Positions 62,261 through 64,000 of a stretch of 64,000 bases of DNA are shown one piece after another. Every line of letters begins with the position of its first letter. Position 1 is the first letter of the stretch. Below the pieces are notes generated by a model. The model did not search any database and was not told the DNA's origin. It saw nothing but the letters and a program-made list of their open reading frames with translations. The position numbers and the translations under genes are program-made. The DNA is taken from the NCBI GenBank assembly GCA_018881555.1, contig JACAXG010000108.1, forward strand, positions 2,863,299-2,927,298. The letters run 5' to 3'. The DNA comes from Amblyornis subalaris (taxonomy: Eukaryota; Chordata; Aves; Passeriformes; Ptilonorhynchidae).

Positions 62261-64000
62261 CAGCACCCNCACGGGCTGATAAACCCCCAGGAGTTTCCCT
62301 AAATCTGATTAGTGGAGAGCAGTGACCCAGGGCTGCTTGCTGAGCTGAAGGTCTGCATCCCCCTCCCTCGCAGACTGCTGTGTTTGCAGTGTCTCCATCT
62401 CAGCTCTGGTCTGGAAAACTCCATCCTCTTCCACACTCATCCGGGGTGTGGTCTGCACACGGCCTAGCACGTGTTTTACCCCAGGAATGTTTAAATTAAT
62501 AGCTCTGTGTCACTCACACCTCACCAGCCTGACTTCCAAGTTCAACGTGAAAGCTGGAGGTGCTTGAGATGTGAGTCAGGAGGCTGTTTTCCTCTTCCAT
62601 GNTCTTTCCAGGGAGAGAAAGGCAGGCACTTTTCAAGAACAAGGCACAGGGAAGGTATGACTAAGGAGGCACCTCTGCTCTCTCTTCTATCGGGTTGCTC
62701 AGGGCAAGGCTTTACAAATAAGCATCAGAAAAGTCTGGGTTTAGCATTTTAGCACCAGTAACATCACTGGGGTTGTGGCCCCATTCTGTTCCAGGAAATA
62801 AGTCTCTTTTTAGACCTACTGTACTAATGAGATAGAGTTGTCTAAGAACCATCATTATATCCCTTTTCTCTGCCAGTGGAAATGGCACTTCACCCTTCTT
62901 ACAGAGCTCGTTTATGGCCTAAGTGAGCTGGAAGAGGGTTAATATCCTCCTCCCCTTGATTAAGCACTCTTCTTGAAAAGCTGGGTTCACTGTTTATGGG
63001 CAGCAAAGGACTTAAGCAGGACTCTCTCACATTTCACACTTTATGGCCTTCTGCACCCTACAGGAATCTTTCTTGTCTGCAGCAGAGACCGTACACAGAA
63101 NGTTGTGCATGGACAGACAGGCAAAGTCCCGTGGGTAGTGCTGTCCCCGTGCTTTGGCATGGGACAAGTAACAGTCACAGACAGCCCAGCACAGGGGACG
63201 TGCAAGATCGTGAGCGTCCCTCTGCAGGAACCACTGCTGCAGGGGAACAGAAAGATGGGGGCTGGGGGGGACAGGATTTGCAAATAAACATCTCTCTGAA
63301 TTTCAGTGACCCAAATATGTACCTAACCACTGGCATTTTAGCAGGCACTATATAATTAGTGAGTAAAAATAACTTTAGGTCTATTACCATGAAAATGGGA
63401 AGGGACTTTACAGTCTGGTAATCAAAATCTTATCCCTTTTGGTAGCATACGGAACCAAGGAGCAGGCATTTTTGCCTAGGGTATAGAAGCCAAATTGCAC
63501 TGGCAATAACTGTGTTTTATCTTCTTGGTAAGGCACAATAAAAGATTCAGCTCTAACTTTATAAAAGGCTGCAGTAATCAGAAGCCAGCACAGACTGTTA
63601 TCAAACACTTCAAAGATGNTAATATTTACTGACCTTCTTTTGTGTCTCTCTTTTTTTTTTTCCTGAGATGTTTTACTTATCTCATTGTAATGATCTGATG
63701 GTAAAATGGAGCTGAAAATGTAGATGAAAATTGCCCAGAGTTTCTCTTGAAGTTTGCTGAATNTGACTACCAAAAAGATCTCTGTGTTCCATGTGCATGT
63801 GGGTCTGAGCGAGTTTTGGGGGTTTATTATTCCCCATGTGGATAGATCAAAATATAAAAAAGAAAACTGCAAAAGGGAAGGGAAAATTACAACAATAGTG
63901 TTCCCAGGGCCGTGCTCAGTTTGAATCAGGAAACCAGATCAGTAATATCCCATTCCAAAGGCCATACCACCGTGCAACAGCTCCCGCAGCGTTGGAAGGG
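62261..64000. other. Intergenic block without recognisable genes
   Basis: Mixed composition becoming AT-rich after 63.3 kb. A 154-codon minus-strand frame (63408-63872) is open despite the AT-rich sequence but contains two N-affected codons and no recognisable domain. Confidence 0.4.

Noticed and set aside
61730..62272. 180-codon minus-strand frame in the CpG-rich patch
   Set aside because: GC-rich DNA has few stops. The plus strand is equally open there and no protein family was recognised.
63408..63872. 154-codon minus-strand frame near the right end
   Set aside because: It is unusually long for AT-rich DNA, but has N-affected codons, no domain and no splice or promoter context.
1..64000. 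CRISPR arrays, bacterial-type operons, tRNA or rRNA genes
   Set aside because: No spaced direct repeats, no operon-like coding and no tRNA or rRNA landmarks were seen. The window is vertebrate nuclear DNA.

Overview
This is vertebrate, almost certainly avian, nuclear DNA. It is about 40% GC and intron-poor in coding signal. It carries several degenerate CR1 LINE 3' ends, including a classic avian CR1 terminus at about 23.38-23.5 kb, plus LTRs of the kind that are abundant in bird genomes. Isolated single N characters occur every few hundred bases and look like ambiguous or heterozygous calls rather than gaps. The exact species cannot be read from the sequence.

Only one protein-coding segment is convincing: the last coding exon of SYNDIG1 (TMEM90B), a CD225/dispanin-family synaptic membrane protein, at 21443-21601 on the + strand. 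It has a splice acceptor directly before it and a stop codon, then a short 3' UTR with an AATAAA signal at 21878 followed by GT-rich sequence. Everything to its left (1-21442) is read as the final intron of this gene, because no earlier SYNDIG1 exon was found. Everything to its right is read as intergenic. From mammalian synteny the next gene would be expected to be CST7 or APMAP, but neither was seen.

Layout: 1-21.4 kb is intron, with an ancient L3/CR1/MIR-like fragment near 10.1 kb and an antisense solo LTR near 15.2-15.65 kb. 21.4-21.9 kb is the terminal exon and 3' UTR. 21.9-64 kb is a gene-poor flank with CR1 copies at about 23.4, 39.3, 42.6, 47.9, 48.1 and 56.3 kb. An old CR1 reverse-transcriptase fragment lies at about 34.7-35.3 kb, and further minus-strand LTRs lie at about 28.0-28.36, 42.87-43.3 and 47.55-47.8 kb. 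A CpG-enriched patch lies at 61.67-62.26 kb. Microsatellites, poly(A) tracts, short tandem duplications, a 24-bp AT-rich palindrome and AT-rich homeodomain-site-like clusters make up the remaining recognisable structure.

I found no RNA genes, no CRISPR, no intact transposon and no clear novel system. The many 60-200 codon open frames are consistent with chance. The findings worth checking are the antisense orientation of all four LTRs, the RT motif A still in frame in the old CR1, the CpG patch, the microduplications with repeated 11- and 18-bp periods, and two overlapping minus-strand frames with hydrophobic N-termini near 60 kb.
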